Shown: positions 26,529 through 35,459, counted from the first letter of the stretch. The stretch: DNA of 64,000 nt from Paraburkholderia sp. (GCF_024281035.1 NZ_JAMXLH010000029.1:124001-188000); one strand, 5' to 3'. Made by a program: numbers and translations. The notes: generated by a model from the letters alone, not told the origin.

Positions 26529-27635
26529 ATGATTTTTCCGTTTCGACTCGAGGCCCGCACGGCGCCGTCCCGCACGGTGCGCATCGCCGTGCCGCTGATT
26601 GCCGCGCTGCTCACGCTCGCGATCGGTTTCCTGATCTTCGGCCTCGTCGGGCGCGACCCCGTGCAGGCCATGCACGCGTTCTTCATCGAACCGCTCTCGA
26701 CCATCAATGGCTGGTCGGAGCTGCTGCTCAAGGCGTCGCCGCTGTGTCTGATCGCGCTCGGCCTCGCGGCGGGCTATCGTGCGAACGTCTGGAACATCGG
26801 CGCCGAAGGGCAGATGGTGCTCGGCGGCATCGCGGCAAGCGGCGTGGCGATCTACTTCGACCAGTCGACCGGCTGGTGGATCCTGTTCCTCATGATGATC
26901 GCGGGCGTGCTCGGCGGCATGGCCTGGGCGGCGATTCCGGCGTGGCTCAAGAGCCGTTTCAACACAAACGAAATCCTCACGAGCCTGATGCTCACCTATG
27001 TCGCGACGCAGGTCCTGATCTGGCTCGTGAGCGGCCCGTGGCGCGATCCGAACGGGATGAATTTCCCGCTCTCCGAGATGTTCAGCGGCGACGCGCTCTA
27101 TCCGACCTTCGGCGGCGACTGGCGCATTCACTGGCTGCGCGGCACGCGCCTGAATGCCTCGATCTTTCTCACGCTCGCGGCGATTCCGCTCGTGTGGCTC
27201 TTCCTGCGCCGCAGCTTCGCGGGCTACCGCATGAGCGTGGGCGGGCTGGCGCCGCTGGCCGCGCGCTACGCCGGTTTCTCGGAGAAGAAGACGATCTGGA
27301 CCTCGCTGCTGCTCTCGGGCGGCCTCGCGGGCCTTGCGGGGATGGGCGAGATCGCCGGTCCGATCGGTCAGCTTCAGGCGACGTGGTCGCCGGGCTACGG
27401 CTTCACGGCGATCATCGTCGCGTTCGTCGGGCGGCTGCATCCCTTCGGCATCGTGCTCGCCAGCCTGCTGATGGCGCTGCTCTACCTCGGCGGCGAGGCC
27501 GTGCAGACTTCGCTGCAACTGCCCCAGGCGCTCTCGGGCGTCTTTCAGGGCCTGCTGCTGTTCTGCCTGCTCGGCGCAGATCTCTTTGTGAACTACCGCG
27601 TACGCCGCCGTCATCCGGTCGCGACGAGCCACTGA
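26529..27635 (+). CDS. ABC transporter permease (nucleoside/purine, first)
   Basis: This 368-residue inner-membrane permease of the BPD_transp_2 type has about ten hydrophobic segments and characteristic LGLAAGYRANVWNIGAEGQMVLGG. The motif NIGAEGQ is conserved in NupP-like permeases. It pairs with the next gene to form the channel. The 201-nt gap before it has no gene and no clear terminator, so it is likely in the same operon as the ATPase. There is no strong Shine-Dalgarno. Confidence 0.88.
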   Translation: MIFPFRLEARTAPSRTVRIAVPLIAALLTLAIGFLIFGLVGRDPVQAMHAFFIEPLSTINGWSELLLKASPLCLIALGLAAGYRANVWNIGAEGQMVLGGIAASGVAIYFDQSTGWWILFLMMIAGVLGGMAWAAIPAWLKSRFNTNEILTSLMLTYVATQVLIWLVSGPWRDPNGMNFPLSEMFSGDALYPTFGGDWRIHWLRGTRLNASIFLTLAAIPLVWLFLRRSFAGYRMSVGGLAPLAARYAGFSEKKTIWTSLLLSGGLAGLAGMGEIAGPIGQLQATWSPGYGFTAIIVAFVGRLHPFGIVLASLLMALLYLGGEAVQTSLQLPQALSGVFQGLLLFCLLGADLFVNYRVRRRHPVATSH

Positions 27636-27656
27636 TTTTGATTCGGGCATAACGAT

Positions 27657-28586
27657 ATGGATATCCAGCAAGCCAGCTCGCTCACGTCGAGCGCCGTGAC
27701 GGCCGCTATCCCGCTCATGTTCGCGGGCATCGGCGAACTCGTCACCGAGAAGTCGGGCGTGCTCAACCTCGGCGTCGAAGGGATGATGCTGATGGGCGCC
27801 GTGAGCGGCTATGCGACCACGACCGTGACCGGCAGTCCCTGGCTCGGGCTCGTTGCGGCGATTGCGGCGGGCATGGCGATAGCGCTGCTCTTCGGCTTTC
27901 TCACGCTCACGATGCTCGCCAACCAGGTGGCCACGGGGCTTTCTCTCACGATTTTCGGGGTCGGCCTTTCGGCGTATGTCGGCAAGCCGTACACGTCGGC
28001 AGCGAACCCCGCGACCATCGCCGCCTGGCCGATTCCCGGGTTCTCGCATCTGCCTGTCGTCGGTCCCGCGCTGTTCAACAACACGCCGATCGACTATCTC
28101 GCGTTCCTGATGTTCGTCATCGTCGGCTGGTTCCTGTACCGCACGCGCGCCGGGCTCGTGCTGCGCTCGGTCGGCGAGTCGCCGCAGGTCGCGCACTCGG
28201 TGGGTTTTCCCGTGATCGGCGTGCGCTACGGCGCGACGCTGTTCGGCGGCGCGATGGCGGGCCTCGCGGGCGGCTACTACTCGGTCGTCCAGTTGCACCT
28301 GTGGCAGGAGCAGGTCACCGCGGGCCGCGGCTGGATCGCACTTGCGCTCGTCGTGTTCGCCACCTGGCGGCCGGGGCGCCTCCTGATCGGCGCGCTGCTC
28401 TTCGGCGCGGTGACCGGGCTGCAGTTCTATGCGCAGGCCATCGGCGTGCCGGTGCCGACACCGTTTCTCGCCATGCTGCCGTACGTCGCGACGATCGTCG
28501 TGCTGGTCCTGATTTCGCGCAACCCGAACACGATTCGCCTGAACGCGCCGGCCTCGCTCGGCAAGCCGTTCTTCGGCGCCGCCTGA
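27657..28586 (+). CDS. ABC transporter permease (nucleoside/purine, second)
   Basis: This 309-residue permease of the same BPD_transp_2 family has about eight membrane helices. The diagnostic segment FAGIGELVTEKSGVLNLGVEGMM matches NupQ-like partners. It starts 21 nt after the first permease. The two permeases, the double ATPase and the BMP protein complete a typical nucleoside/guanosine-type importer. Confidence 0.9.
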   Translation: MDIQQASSLTSSAVTAAIPLMFAGIGELVTEKSGVLNLGVEGMMLMGAVSGYATTTVTGSPWLGLVAAIAAGMAIALLFGFLTLTMLANQVATGLSLTIFGVGLSAYVGKPYTSAANPATIAAWPIPGFSHLPVVGPALFNNTPIDYLAFLMFVIVGWFLYRTRAGLVLRSVGESPQVAHSVGFPVIGVRYGATLFGGAMAGLAGGYYSVVQLHLWQEQVTAGRGWIALALVVFATWRPGRLLIGALLFGAVTGLQFYAQAIGVPVPTPFLAMLPYVATIVVLVLISRNPNTIRLNAPASLGKPFFGAA

Positions 28587-28630
28587 TACTCCATCGAAAA
28601 CGCAGTATTACCATCCAAAACAGGAGATCC

Positions 28631-29719
28631 ATGATGAAAAAAACCATCCTGACGGCGGTCGCCGTCGCCGCCGCGTGCGGCACGGCGGCGCTCGTGCCGT
28701 CGGCCAATGCGGCCGATGTGCCGGGCGTTGCGTTCGTCTACATCGGCAATCCGGGCGATGCCGGCTGGACGTTTGCGCACGATCAGGGCTCGCGCGTGGC
28801 CGAAGCGAAGTTCGGCAACAAGATCAAGATCACCCGCATCGAGAACGTGCCGGAATCGGCTGACTCGGAGCGCGTGTTCCGCGATCTCGCGAACAAGGGC
28901 AACAAGATCATTTTCGCCACGAGCTTCGGCTATCAGGATTTCGCGCTGAAGGTGGCGAAGGATTTCCCGGACGTCACGTTCCTGCACGCGACCGGCTACA
29001 AGAAGGCGTCGAACTTCGGCACCTATGACGTGCGCATGTACCAGGGCGCGTACCTCGCGGGCGTCGCGGCAGGCTACGCGACGAAGACGAACACGCTCGG
29101 CTTCGTGGCGTCGGTGCCGATCCCCGAAGTGGTGCGCAACATCAACGCGTACACGCTCGGCGCGCGTTCGGTGAACCCGAAGGTCCACACGAAGGTCATC
29201 TGGATCAACAGCTGGTTCGATCCGGGCAAGGAAAAGCAGGCGGCGGAAACGCTGATCGGCCAGGGCGCCGACGTGCTGCTCCAGAACACCGACTCGAGCG
29301 CGACGCTCGCGACGGCTGAAGAGAAGAAGGTCCACGCGTTCGGCTGGGATTCGAACATGCAGAAGTTCGGCCCGCACGCGCACCTCGGCTCGGTCGAGGC
29401 GAACTGGGGCGTCTACTACGTCAACGCCATCCAGCAGGTGATGGACGGCAAGTGGAAGAACGACCCGGTGTGGTGGGGCATCCCGCAGAAGGCGGTCGAT
29501 CTGGGCGACGTGAACACGTCCGCGCTGCCGGCTGACGCCGTGAAGGCAGTCGCCGCGAAGCGCGCAGCGATCGCGGGCGGCAAGTGGGACGTCTTCACGG
29601 GCCCGATCAAGGACCAGACGGGCGCAGTGAAGGTGCCGGCCGGCAAAACGCTGACCGATACGGAACTGCAGCGCCTGAACTGGTACGTCGAAGGCGTCGA
29701 CGGCTCGCTGCCGAAGTAA
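28631..29719 (+). CDS. BMP-family ABC transporter substrate-binding protein
   Basis: This 362-residue periplasmic binding protein has a Sec signal peptide (MMKKTILTAVAVAAACGTAA through PSANA-AD). The BMP domain shows VAFVYIGNPGDAGWTFAHDQG, ATSFGYQDFALKVAKDFPDV and GTYDVRMYQGAYLAGVAAGY. Cleavage looks like signal peptidase I with no lipobox, as is usual in proteobacterial members. The start is ATG 28631 with AGGAG 5 nt upstream. Ligands of the family are nucleosides or purines; near-adjacent urate genes suggest a purine compound. Confidence 0.9.
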   Translation: MMKKTILTAVAVAAACGTAALVPSANAADVPGVAFVYIGNPGDAGWTFAHDQGSRVAEAKFGNKIKITRIENVPESADSERVFRDLANKGNKIIFATSFGYQDFALKVAKDFPDVTFLHATGYKKASNFGTYDVRMYQGAYLAGVAAGYATKTNTLGFVASVPIPEVVRNINAYTLGARSVNPKVHTKVIWINSWFDPGKEKQAAETLIGQGADVLLQNTDSSATLATAEEKKVHAFGWDSNMQKFGPHAHLGSVEANWGVYYVNAIQQVMDGKWKNDPVWWGIPQKAVDLGDVNTSALPADAVKAVAAKRAAIAGGKWDVFTGPIKDQTGAVKVPAGKTLTDTELQRLNWYVEGVDGSLPK

Positions 29720-29863
29720 GCCGACGCAGCCGGCATGCACACGCGGCCGCGCGTAGCCTTCGGGCTCGCGCGGCCGTTTGCGTTTGAGGCGCGCCTGGGT
29801 TGCGCTTCGGTAGGGCCCGGGTTGAACCGGGTTGAACCTGGGGCAGCGAGGCGGCTGCGCCGC

Positions 29864-30073
29864 TCAATCGTCGATGCGCAGCCCGACCTTGATCGTCACC
29901 TGCCAGCGCGTGATCTTGTCGTCTTCGACGAGGCCGCGTGTCTCGGTCACCTCGAACCAGTGCAGATTTCGCAGCGTCTTCGACGCACGGGCAATCGCGC
30001 AACGGATGGCGTCGTCGCTCGATTCGGTGGACGAGCCGGTCAGTTCGATCTGCTTGTAGACGTGATCGTTCAT
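29864..30073 (-). CDS. Dodecin family flavin-binding protein
   Basis: This 69-residue protein has the dodecin pattern VYKQIELTGSSTESSDDAI, then ARASKTLRNLHWFEVTETRG with the flavin-stacking Trp, and RWQVTIKVGLRIDD. Dodecins form hollow 12-mers that store flavins or CoA-flavin. A good GAGGAGA site precedes the ATG. It stands alone between the importer and a dehydrogenase gene. Confidence 0.9.
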   Translation of the reverse strand: MNDHVYKQIELTGSSTESSDDAIRCAIARASKTLRNLHWFEVTETRGLVEDDKITRWQVTIKVGLRIDD

Positions 30074-30190
30074 GATGGTGTCTCCTCACGGTCCGCGGGT
30101 AGGTCAATCGAGTATAGGCAATTGCGGCCCGGTATCATGGCGCTCCGCGCCGCACAAGGCGCGACGGGCGAACGACGCTGGAGGTGGTCA

Positions 30191-31111
30191 ATGATGGACA
30201 GGCAGGAACTGGGATTTTGCGGACCGGGGCTGATGGGCGCGCCGATGATCCGCCATCTGCTGGGCGCGGGCCATGCGGTGTGCGTGTGGAACCGCACGCG
30301 CGAAAAGGCCGAGGCGCTCGTCGCCGACGGCGCGCGCGTTGCCGCGGCGCCGCGCGAACTGGCGCAGCACGCTGAAATCGTGCTGCTGTGCGTCGCCGAT
30401 GCGGCGGCGGTCGAGGCGGTCGTGTTCGGCGCCGACGGGCTGCTCGGCGCGCAGTGCGACAAACAGGGCGATCCGGCTGACCGCACGCGCATGCGCTGCA
30501 TCGTCGACCATTCGAGCATTCCGCCCGACGCCACGCGCGCGCTTGCCGCGCGGGCAGCGGCGCGCGATGTCGGCTGGGTCGATGCGCCGGTCTCGGGCGG
30601 CGTCACCGGCGCGCAGGCGGGCACGCTTGCGGTCATGGCGGGCGGCGCGGACGCCGACATTGCACTGGTCGCGCCGATCCTCGCCGCGTACTCGGCGCGC
30701 GTCACGCATATGGGGACGGTAGGCGCGGGTCAGACGACCAAGCTGTGCAATCAGGCGATCGTCACGGCGACGGTGGCCGCGATTGCCGAAGCGGTGAGTC
30801 TCGCGCGGCGCAGCGGCATCGATGCCGCCAGGCTGCCGGAGGCGCTCGCGGGCGGCTGGGCCGACTCGGCGCTGCTGCGCACGTTCGTGCCCCGCATGAC
30901 GCAGGACGGGCTCGATCCGATCGGCGCGCTTAAAACGTTCCAGAAGGACGTCGACACGATTGCCGCCGCCGCGCAGCAGACCGGCACGCCGATGCCTGTT
31001 TCCGGCACGGTTCAGCAGTTGCTGCGGCTTGGTGCGGCGATGGGCCTCGCACAGGCCGATCTTTCGGGCTTCATCGACGTGTTGCAGACGCCGCGTAGCA
31101 TCGCGCGGTGA
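30191..31111 (+). CDS. NAD(P)-dependent oxidoreductase, 3-hydroxyisobutyrate dehydrogenase family
   Basis: This 306-residue beta-hydroxyacid dehydrogenase has Rossmann motif GFCGPGLMGAPM (8-19), substrate-binding DAPVSGGVTGAQAGTLAVMAGG (131-152) and catalytic K184 in TTKLCNQA. Related enzymes oxidise 3-hydroxyisobutyrate or tartronate semialdehyde. Because the urate pathway yields glyoxylate, a tartronate-semialdehyde reductase role (GarR/GlxR-like) is attractive but only inferred; glyoxylate carboligase is not in the window. The start has GGAGGT 5 nt upstream. It has an atypical insert near 88-100. Confidence 0.8.
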   Translation: MMDRQELGFCGPGLMGAPMIRHLLGAGHAVCVWNRTREKAEALVADGARVAAAPRELAQHAEIVLLCVADAAAVEAVVFGADGLLGAQCDKQGDPADRTRMRCIVDHSSIPPDATRALAARAAARDVGWVDAPVSGGVTGAQAGTLAVMAGGADADIALVAPILAAYSARVTHMGTVGAGQTTKLCNQAIVTATVAAIAEAVSLARRSGIDAARLPEALAGGWADSALLRTFVPRMTQDGLDPIGALKTFQKDVDTIAAAAQQTGTPMPVSGTVQQLLRLGAAMGLAQADLSGFIDVLQTPRSIAR

Positions 31112-31308
31112 CGTGGCGCAGCGGCGGCGGGGGCGGGGGCGGGCGGTTGCGATCCGGCCCCGTGCGTTGCGGCGCTTGTTTCTGGGCTTGTCGTTGCGGC
31201 TTTGCCGCGCCGTTTTTCTGCGACGCCCATGCATCGTTCAAACGCTGCGCGCGGTTCGCACGCGGCTTGCGGCTCGTACCGAGGTATCAGGTGCCCGCGA
31301 ACTAGCAT

Positions 31309-31331
31309 AACCTGATAAAATTACAGGTTTT
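31309..31331. promoter_or_regulatory. Small dyad upstream of ybiT
   Basis: AACCTG (31309-31314) and CAGGTT (31324-31329) flank an AT-rich 9-nt spacer and are followed by TTT. It lies about 30 nt before the ybiT start, so it could be an operator, leader hairpin or attenuator. Confidence 0.35.
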
Positions 31332-31358
31332 TCGTCGATCTACTTTCAGGGGCGCGCT

Positions 31359-32951
31359 GTGCTCTCTACCGCCAACATCACCATGCAATTCGGGCCGAAG
31401 CCCTTGTTCGAGAACATCTCGGTCAAATTCGGCGAAGGCAACCGTTATGGCCTGATCGGCGCGAACGGTTGCGGCAAGTCCACGTTCATGAAGATCCTGG
31501 GCGGCGACCTCGAACAGAGCTCGGGCAACGTCGTGCTGGAGCCGAACGTGCGTCTGGGCAAGCTGCGCCAGGACCAGTTCGCCTACGAGGACGTGCGCGT
31601 GCTCGACGTCGTCATGATGGGCCACACCGAAATGTGGGCCGCGATGACCGAGCGCGACGCGATCTACGCGAACCCCGAGGCCACCGACGACGACTACATG
31701 GCGGCGGCCGATCTCGAAACGAAGTTCGCGGAATACGACGGCTACACGGCCGAAGCGCGCGCGGGCGAACTGCTGCTCGGCATCGGCATCGGCACGGAGT
31801 TCCACAATGGCCCGATGAGCGGTGTCGCGCCGGGCTGGAAGCTGCGCGTGCTGCTTGCGCAGGCGCTGTTCTCGAAGCCGGACGTGCTGCTGCTCGATGA
31901 ACCGACGAACAACCTCGACATCAACTCGATCCGCTGGCTGGAAGATGTTCTGAACGAGTACAACTCGACGATGATCATCATCTCGCACGATCGTCACTTC
32001 CTGAACCAGGTCTGCACGCACATGGCGGACATGGATTACGGCACGCTGAAGGTCTATCCGGGCAACTACGACGACTACATGCTCGCGTCGGCGCAGGCGC
32101 GCGAGCGCCAGGCCGCGGCGAACGCCAAGGCGAAGGAGCGCGTGGCAGACCTGCAGGACTTCGTGCGCCGCTTCTCGGCGAACAAGTCGAAGGCGCGTCA
32201 GGCCACCAGCCGCCTGAAGATGATCGACAAGATCAAGATCGAGGAATTCAAGCCCTCGTCGCGCCAGAACCCGTTTATCCGCTTCGAGTTCGAAAAGAAG
32301 CTGCACAACATCGTCGTGGTGGCCGAAGAGATCACGAAGCAGTACGAACGCACGATCTTCAGGAAATTCGGCATCAGCGTGCAGCCGGGCGAGCGTATCG
32401 CGATCATCGGCGAGAACGGCGCGGGCAAGACCACCCTGCTGCGCTCGCTGCTCGGCAACCTGGCACTCGACGGCGGCTCGGTGAAGTGGGCCGAGAACGC
32501 GAACGTCGGCTACATGCCGCAGGACACGTACGAGGAGTTTCCGGGCGACGTCACGCTGATGGACTGGATCGACCAGTATCGCCAGGAAGGCGACGACGAG
32601 CAATCGGTGCGCGGCACGCTCGGCCGTCTGCTCTTCAACGCGGACGACATCAGAAAGTCGGTGAAGGTGCTCTCGGGCGGCGAGAAGGGCCGCATGATCT
32701 GGGGCAAGCTGATGCTCGGCCGCCACAATGTGCTGCTCATGGACGAGCCGACCAACCACATGGACATGGAGTCGATCGAGTCGCTGCAGATCGCGCTGGA
32801 GAAGTTCGAAGGCACGCTGATCTTCGTGTCGCACGACCGCGAGTTCGTGAATGGTCTGGCCAACCGCATCATCGAAGTGAAGACGGACGGCACGATCAAC
32901 GATTACAGCGGCAACTACGAGGACTTCCTTGCTAGCCAGGGGCTGCATTGA
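31359..32951 (+). CDS. ybiT: ABC-F family ATPase YbiT
   Basis: This 530-residue soluble ABC-F protein has two ATPase domains: Walker [11 protein letters not shown] and [10 protein letters not shown], and Walker [13 protein letters not shown] and [12 protein letters not shown]. The first signature is the degenerate [19 protein letters not shown] and the second is [17 protein letters not shown]; the former is characteristic of YbiT. ABC-F proteins act on the ribosome. The start is GTG 31359 with AGGGG 7 nt upstream. A strong intrinsic terminator follows, so it is a single-gene unit. Confidence 0.9.
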   Translation: MLSTANITMQFGPKPLFENISVKFGEGNRYGLIGANGCGKSTFMKILGGDLEQSSGNVVLEPNVRLGKLRQDQFAYEDVRVLDVVMMGHTEMWAAMTERDAIYANPEATDDDYMAAADLETKFAEYDGYTAEARAGELLLGIGIGTEFHNGPMSGVAPGWKLRVLLAQALFSKPDVLLLDEPTNNLDINSIRWLEDVLNEYNSTMIIISHDRHFLNQVCTHMADMDYGTLKVYPGNYDDYMLASAQARERQAAANAKAKERVADLQDFVRRFSANKSKARQATSRLKMIDKIKIEEFKPSSRQNPFIRFEFEKKLHNIVVVAEEITKQYERTIFRKFGISVQPGERIAIIGENGAGKTTLLRSLLGNLALDGGSVKWAENANVGYMPQDTYEEFPGDVTLMDWIDQYRQEGDDEQSVRGTLGRLLFNADDIRKSVKVLSGGEKGRMIWGKLMLGRHNVLLMDEPTNHMDMESIESLQIALEKFEGTLIFVSHDREFVNGLANRIIEVKTDGTINDYSGNYEDFLASQGLH

Positions 32952-32979
32952 GCAACCATGCGCTGGCGTGAATGCCACG

Positions 32980-33009
32980 CGGGCGGCGCGAAAGCGTCGC
33001 CCGTTTTTT
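32980..33009 (+). terminator. Intrinsic terminator of ybiT
   Basis: CGGGCGGCGC, a GAAA tetraloop, then GCGTCGCCCG (one G-U pair) and TTTTTT, starting 29 nt after the ybiT stop. Confidence 0.9.
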
Positions 33010-33328
33010 GTATGCGCGTGAAACGTCAGTCAGTTGCGTTTGCAACCAGCATTGATGACGCGCGGCGGGGATTGCGGGGCGCGGCTTAACGGCGCACGTG
33101 TCATGCGGCGGTGTGGCGCGGCGAGTGAAGAAGCGGGCCGATCGACATCGACGCCGCCATGTGAAAAATTGCCGCGCCGCTCGGCGGCTGCAAGTAGTCA
33201 GGCAAGGGCCGGGAGAGCGGGAAATACGGCCTGGAAGCGTATCTGGAATCCGAATCGACGCAGTTCAAAGCCCCGAATTCTGATCGCAAGTGGCTTTGGT
33301 GTCGGTGCAAATATTTTCGTGCGTCGTG

Positions 33329-33342
33329 TTGATTAACATCAC
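33329..33342. promoter_or_regulatory. FNR/Anr-like box (upstream)
   Basis: TTGAT-TAAC-ATCAC differs from the FNR consensus TTGAT-N4-ATCAA by one base. It lies 50 bp upstream of a perfect box, about five helical turns, on the same face of the DNA. Confidence 0.55.
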
Positions 33343-33378
33343 GTAAAGAAGTGTTACTGCGACAGTCTGTGCACTTGC

Positions 33379-33392
33379 TTGATGGTTATCAA
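33379..33392. promoter_or_regulatory. Perfect FNR/Anr box ahead of the nitronate monooxygenase
   Basis: TTGAT-GGTT-ATCAA matches the FNR consensus exactly. Its centre is 65 bp before ATG 33451. A class II promoter (site at -41.5) would start near 33427 with CATTCT (33417-33422) as -10, leaving a leader of about 24 nt. Confidence 0.7.
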
Positions 33393-33450
33393 TATCATAT
33401 GTTGGCAGCGCGCGACCATTCTAACTTTGTTACATACCACGCAGGTCATC

Positions 33451-34641
33451 ATGTTCCCTAATCACTCCTTCGCTCCGCTCCAGATTCGAGGCCGTCGGCT
33501 GCTGCCGGTCGTCCAGGGCGGCATGGGCGTCGGCATTTCCGCCCACCGCCTGGCGGGCAGCGTCGCCCGCGAGGGCGCAGTCGGCACCATTGCGAGCATC
33601 GACCTGCGTCACCATCACGCCGATCTCCTCGAAGAATGCCGTGCCAACCCCGGCCATGACACGCTGGCTAACGCGAACTTGACCGCGCTCGGGCGCGAGA
33701 TCGATGCGGCGCGCAAGTTGAGCGGCGGCAACGGCATGATCGCGGTCAATGTGATGAAGGCGGTCGCTGCGCACGCGGATTACGTGCGCTCCGCCTGCGA
33801 GAACGGCGCCGATGCGATCGTCATGGGCGCGGGTCTGCCGCTCGACCTGCCGGAGCTCACGCAAGGTTGCGATATCGCCCTGATCCCCATTTTGTCGGAC
33901 GCGCGCGGCGTCGCGCTCATCCTCAAGAAGTGGATCAAGAAAGGCCGGCTGCCGGACGCTATCGTCATCGAGCATCCCGCTCACGCGGGCGGCCACCTCG
34001 GCGTCACTTCCATCGAAGACATGGGCAACGAGCGCTTCGAGTTCGACCGCATCCTGGCGGAACTCGAAGAGGTCTATAAGACGCTCGGCATTACGCGTGC
34101 CGACGTGCCGCTGATCGTCGCGGGTGGCATCAACAGCCACGAGGCCGTGCGAAAATGGCTTGAAGCAGGTGCAAGTGGCGTGCAGGTGGGTACGCCGTTT
34201 GCCGTGACGGAAGAGGGCGATGCCCATCCCAACTTCAAGCGCGTGCTTGCCGATGCGAAGCCTGAAGATATCGTCGAGTTCGTCAGCGTGACGGGACTGC
34301 CCGCACGTGCCGTCAAGACGCCGTGGCTCGAGCGCTATCTGCGCAACGAAGCGCGCGTGCGTGCGAAGATCGGTTCGATCAAGCTCGCATGTCCCACCAC
34401 GCTGGAATGCCTCACGGCGTGCGGCTTGCGTGACGGTATCGAAAAGTTCGGTCACTTCTGTATCGATACGCGTCTTGCTGCCGCACTGCGCGGTGATGTG
34501 GCGAATGGTCTCTTCTTCCGCGGCCGCGAATCATTGCCGTTTGGCAACGCAATTCGCAGCGTGCGCGATCTCCTTGAACTCCTTCTGACGGGAGTGACGC
34601 GGCCTGCGGTCGCATGCCGTGCGGCGTTTGCCCTGACTTGA
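33451..34641 (+). CDS. Nitronate monooxygenase family protein (NPD-like FMN enzyme)
   Basis: This 396-residue TIM-barrel flavoenzyme has PVVQGGMGVGISAHRLAGSVA at the N-terminus, IEHPAHAGGHLG with the likely active-site His, and VPLIVAGGINSHEAVRKWLEAGASGVQVGTPF as the FMN phosphate site, all typical of the 2-nitropropane dioxygenase/nitronate monooxygenase family. Cysteine-bearing C-terminal segments (LACPTTLECLTACG, FGHFCIDTRL) are unusual for the detoxifying enzymes and may point to a different substrate. The start is ATG 33451 with CAGGT upstream. Perfect and near-perfect FNR boxes precede it, suggesting low-oxygen expression together with ompW. Confidence 0.82.
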   Translation: MFPNHSFAPLQIRGRRLLPVVQGGMGVGISAHRLAGSVAREGAVGTIASIDLRHHHADLLEECRANPGHDTLANANLTALGREIDAARKLSGGNGMIAVNVMKAVAAHADYVRSACENGADAIVMGAGLPLDLPELTQGCDIALIPILSDARGVALILKKWIKKGRLPDAIVIEHPAHAGGHLGVTSIEDMGNERFEFDRILAELEEVYKTLGITRADVPLIVAGGINSHEAVRKWLEAGASGVQVGTPFAVTEEGDAHPNFKRVLADAKPEDIVEFVSVTGLPARAVKTPWLERYLRNEARVRAKIGSIKLACPTTLECLTACGLRDGIEKFGHFCIDTRLAAALRGDVANGLFFRGRESLPFGNAIRSVRDLLELLLTGVTRPAVACRAAFALT

Positions 34642-34651
34642 TCTGACTCAA
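34638..34651. promoter_or_regulatory. FNR-like box between the monooxygenase and ompW
   Basis: TTGAT-CTGA-CTCAA, one mismatch from consensus, overlaps the monooxygenase stop codon and lies 79 bp (centre) before the ompW ATG. OmpW is under FNR control in enterobacteria, which supports the reading. Confidence 0.45.
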
Positions 34652-34660
34652 TCCCGTAAC

Positions 34661-34722
34661 GTGGTATGCCCCTGAAAATAAAAAGGTCTTTTAACAAGAC
34701 CAAAGAAAACAGGGCTTACCAC
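34661..34722 (+). promoter_or_regulatory. Structured leader of ompW masking its ribosome binding site
   Basis: GTGGTATGCCC (34661-34671) pairs with GGGCTTACCAC (34712-34722) with a single T-T mismatch, ending one base before the ATG at 34724. Inside is a second hairpin, GGTCTT (34685-34690) with AAGACC (34696-34701). The only Shine-Dalgarno candidate (AGGG, 34711-34714) lies at the base of the closing strand. The fold could act as a translational switch, for example a thermometer or protein/sRNA-controlled element. Confidence 0.5.
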
Positions 34723-34723
34723 A

Positions 34724-35386
34724 ATGAAAGATTGCATCAAAACTCTCGCGGCTACGGCTGCACTGGTCCTTGGGACTACTACATTTGCGGCAGCACCGGC
34801 CATGGCGGCCGACGCATCCGGGCCCGTTCGCACCGGCCTCGCTGCAGGTGACGTGCTCGTGCGTCTGCGGGCTATAAGCATCATCCCGCAGTCCAGCGCA
34901 AGCGGATCACTCGACGGACTTGGCGCGCAAGTCAACAACTCCATCGTGCCGGAACTCGACTTCACGTACATGGTGACGAGCAGCATCGGCGCCGAACTGA
35001 TTCTTGGCACGTCGCGCAATCAGGTCACGTCGAAGATCGGTGACCTTGGCGGTGTTGGCGTGCTGCCGCCGACGCTCTTGCTGCAGTACCACTTCAACCA
35101 CGCAGGCAAAGTGCGGCCGTACGTCGGCGCGGGTTTGAACTACACGCTGTTCTACAACAACGGTCTGCATGCAGGCGCCGGTGGTCCTCCGGTTCACATC
35201 GACAACCACAGCTTCGGTCCGGCGCTGCAAGCCGGTATCGACGTCGACGTCACGAAGCGGGTGTTCGTGAACGCCGACATCAAGAAGATCTGGATGCGCA
35301 CGAGCGCATCGGTCGACGGCGCGCCGCTCGGCATGCTGAGGATCGATCCGCTCATCGTCGGTGTCGGTGTCGGTATGCGCTTCTGA
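34724..35386 (+). CDS. ompW: OmpW-family outer membrane protein
   Basis: This 220-residue eight-stranded beta-barrel precursor has a Sec signal peptide (MKDCIKTLAATAALVLGTTTFAAA through AMA-AD). Family segments include PELDFTYMVTSSIGAELILG, LPPTLLLQYHFN, VRPYVGAGLNYTLFYN and the C-terminal IDPLIVGVGVGMRF ending in Phe, as needed for BAM assembly. OmpW forms a narrow hydrophobic channel in the outer membrane. An FNR-like box and a leader hairpin precede it; a strong terminator follows. Confidence 0.92.
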   Translation: MKDCIKTLAATAALVLGTTTFAAAPAMAADASGPVRTGLAAGDVLVRLRAISIIPQSSASGSLDGLGAQVNNSIVPELDFTYMVTSSIGAELILGTSRNQVTSKIGDLGGVGVLPPTLLLQYHFNHAGKVRPYVGAGLNYTLFYNNGLHAGAGGPPVHIDNHSFGPALQAGIDVDVTKRVFVNADIKKIWMRTSASVDGAPLGMLRIDPLIVGVGVGMRF

Positions 35387-35402
35387 GACGCACGCACCAT
35401 GC

Positions 35403-35435
35403 AAAAAGCGCCGGCTATGTCCGGCGCTTTTTTTT
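35403..35435. terminator. Intrinsic terminator between ompW and the DUF1289 gene
   Basis: AAAAAGCGCCGG, loop CTATGT, CCGGCGC and eight Ts. The A-run on the left lets it also end the convergent minus-strand DUF1289 transcript. Confidence 0.92.
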
Positions 35436-35459
35436 CGTCAGGCGCGGATCAGGCGCGGA

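Larger units (their letters stand above)
33010..33450. other. Intergenic region upstream of the nitronate monooxygenase
   Basis: About 440 bases with no supported gene. The right-hand part is AT-rich and carries two FNR/Anr-like boxes (33329-33342 and 33379-33392) and a plausible promoter. Confidence 0.55.

Noticed and set aside
26193..28298. Long minus-strand open frame (about 701 codons) antisense to the ABC importer
   Set aside because: It mirrors real membrane-protein genes on the plus strand. Composition is Arg/His/Glu/Ala-rich with no domain, typical of antisense frames in GC-rich coding DNA.
31302..32978. Minus-strand frame of about 558 codons opposite ybiT
   Set aside because: It is the shadow of a well-conserved ABC-F gene, with no start context and no recognisable domain.
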